Assembly: GCF_040045035.1 (NCBI RefSeq)
Contig: NZ_JBDZDS010000010.1
Location: 62,001 to 126,000 of the forward strand
Direction of reading: 5' to 3'
DNA from: Pseudaminobacter sp040045035
GTDB lineage: Bacteria > Pseudomonadota > Alphaproteobacteria > Rhizobiales > Rhizobiaceae
DNA: 64,000 bases
The notes beneath the pieces were generated by a model. That model was not told where the DNA came from. It did not search any database and saw only the letters and a program-made list of their open reading frames with translations. The position numbers were made by a program, and so were the translations under genes. Shown here in pieces: positions 63,133-64,000 of this stretch. Each line of letters starts with the position of its first letter. Position 1 is the stretch's first letter.

Positions 63133-64000
63133 TTACTTCGCGGCCGCGACAGCGGCGGCGAGTTCGGCAGGCGCCTCGTCGGTCGACAGGTCGCCGTTGA
63201 AGTGGCGCGTGATGACGTCATACATCGCGTTCTTGATCGAGGCCGGAACGGCATGGCCGTGAGCCATGGAGCCGAACAGCGTGCCCTTCTCATTGGCTTC
63301 GGCGAGATCGGCCATGCCCTTCTTGCCGCAGTCGTCGAAGTCGGTGTTCGGCACGTCGGTGCGGGCCGGCACCGAGCCCTTGACCACGTTGAAGGCCGAC
63401 TGGAACTTCGGGTCCTCGATAGCCGAGGCCATCAGGAGCTGCGCCTTCTGCTTGTCCTCGCCCACCTTGAACATCATGAACTGGTCGGAGTTGAAGGTGA
63501 CGGCGCCCTGCGTGCCCGGGAAGCGGATGCAGACGAAGTCGGTGCCGGGCTTCTGGCCAGCCTTGAGGAACTCGCCCTTGGCCCAGTCGCCCATCATCTG
63601 CGCACCGGCCTTGCCTTCGATGACCATCGCCGAGGCGAGGTTCCAGTCACGGCCGGAGAAGTTGTCGTCGACATAGGAGCGCAGCTTCTCCATGCGGCTG
63701 AAGGCTTCCTTCATCTTGTCGCCGCTCAGCGCCGCCGGATCGTTGTCGATCATGGATGCCTTGTAGAAGTCGGTGCCGAGCGACAGCACGACCGCGTCGA
63801 AGAGGGTCGCGTCCTGCCACGGCTGACCGCCATGGGCGAGCGGCGTGATGCCGTTTGCCTTCATCTTGTCGAGCATGGCGACGAACTCGTCCCAGTTCTG
63901 GGGCTCCGCACCGCCAGCGGCGTCGAGCGCCTTCTTGGAGATCCAGACCCAGTTGGTCGAGTGCACGTTCACAGGTGCTGCGATCCACTTGCCGTCATAT
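63133..64000 (-). CDS. Carbohydrate ABC substrate-binding protein (partial, 5' end outside window)
   Basis: The last ~288 residues of a family 1 (COG1653) extracellular sugar-binding protein. The frame runs to the window edge (KWIAAPVNVHSTNWVWIS at the truncated N-side); the missing part holds the signal peptide and the first lobe. GITPLAHGGQPWQDATLF, MVIEGKAGAQMMGDWAKGEF and GAVTFNSDQFMMFK are typical. The two cysteines flanking FVCIRFPGT and TDFDDCGKKG may form a disulfide. It would pick up the sugar handled by the downstream importer, epimerase and isomerase. Confidence 0.93.
   Translation of the reverse strand, partial: YDGKWIAAPVNVHSTNWVWISKKALDAAGGAEPQNWDEFVAMLDKMKANGITPLAHGGQPWQDATLFDAVVLSLGTDFYKASMIDNDPAALSGDKMKEAFSRMEKLRSYVDDNFSGRDWNLASAMVIEGKAGAQMMGDWAKGEFLKAGQKPGTDFVCIRFPGTQGAVTFNSDQFMMFKVGEDKQKAQLLMASAIEDPKFQSAFNVVKGSVPARTDVPNTDFDDCGKKGMADLAEANEKGTLFGSMAHGHAVPASIKNAMYDVITRHFNGDLSTDEAPAELAAAVAAAK

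Overview
This GC-rich window looks like a chromosomal segment of a Rhizobiales alphaproteobacterium, most like Mesorhizobium or a relative in Phyllobacteriaceae. That placement rests on gene content and order (phaC, alaC-like, hom, glpX, recJ; IscU-like/folE/hisI; gcvT-gcvH-gcvP; rlpA, dacF, tmk, holB, metG, tatD) and on protein similarity recalled by eye; no search was run. Almost all of it is ordinary core chromosome. I see no rRNA, tRNA, CRISPR array, insertion sequence or prophage.

Layout. 0-9.4 kb: a PHB synthase gene diverges from a small lipoprotein gene, then amino-acid and carbon genes (alaC-like, hom, glpX), recJ and a patatin-like lipase. 9.4-16.2 kb: hisI and folE diverge from an unusual IscU-like scaffold gene, then a flavin-dependent monooxygenase, yidD behind a terminator-like leader, thrS (TTG start) and an acyltransferase. 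16-26.5 kb: a secreted repeat protein, a nitroreductase, a PhzF-like protein, a coupled MaoC/CitE-like pair, DUF2336, a FUSC transporter, parE and a DUF1275 protein. 26.5-31.1 kb: the glycine cleavage operon gcvT-gcvH-gcvP, with a tandem glycine riboswitch in front and a strong intrinsic terminator behind. 31.2-33.4 kb: an HTH regulator and a two-gene Mo-cofactor oxidoreductase/cytochrome b system.

33.5-37.3 kb: glutathione-dependent formaldehyde detoxification. The two pathway genes (frmA, fghA) are separated by yaiI, a DUF1345 gene and a VapBC-type toxin-antitoxin module whose toxin gene overlaps fghA by ATGA. 37.5-45.6 kb: a minimal potassium-channel-like protein, pccA, panB-panC and dnaE. 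45.6-46.5 kb: a gene-poor stretch with the C-terminal relic of a thiolase gene. 46.5-54.6 kb: an envelope and replication cluster (rlpA, dacF, tmk, holB, metG, tatD, an MBL hydrolase, a YbaK protein). 54.9-56.3 kb: a small surface-polysaccharide islet (GT25 glycosyltransferase and polysaccharide deacetylase).

56.4-64 kb: a carbohydrate-use locus. An AraC regulator diverges from a phytanoyl-CoA-dioxygenase-family gene. Facing them is an ABC sugar importer operon (binding protein cut by the window edge, two permeases, ATPase) that runs into an aldose-epimerase-like gene and a D-lyxose/D-mannose isomerase gene. This locus, the toxin-antitoxin insertion in the formaldehyde operon, the Tat-lipoprotein molybdoenzyme with its cytochrome b, and the Cys-depleted IscU-like protein are the places where undescribed biology is most likely. 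None is proven novel from sequence alone.
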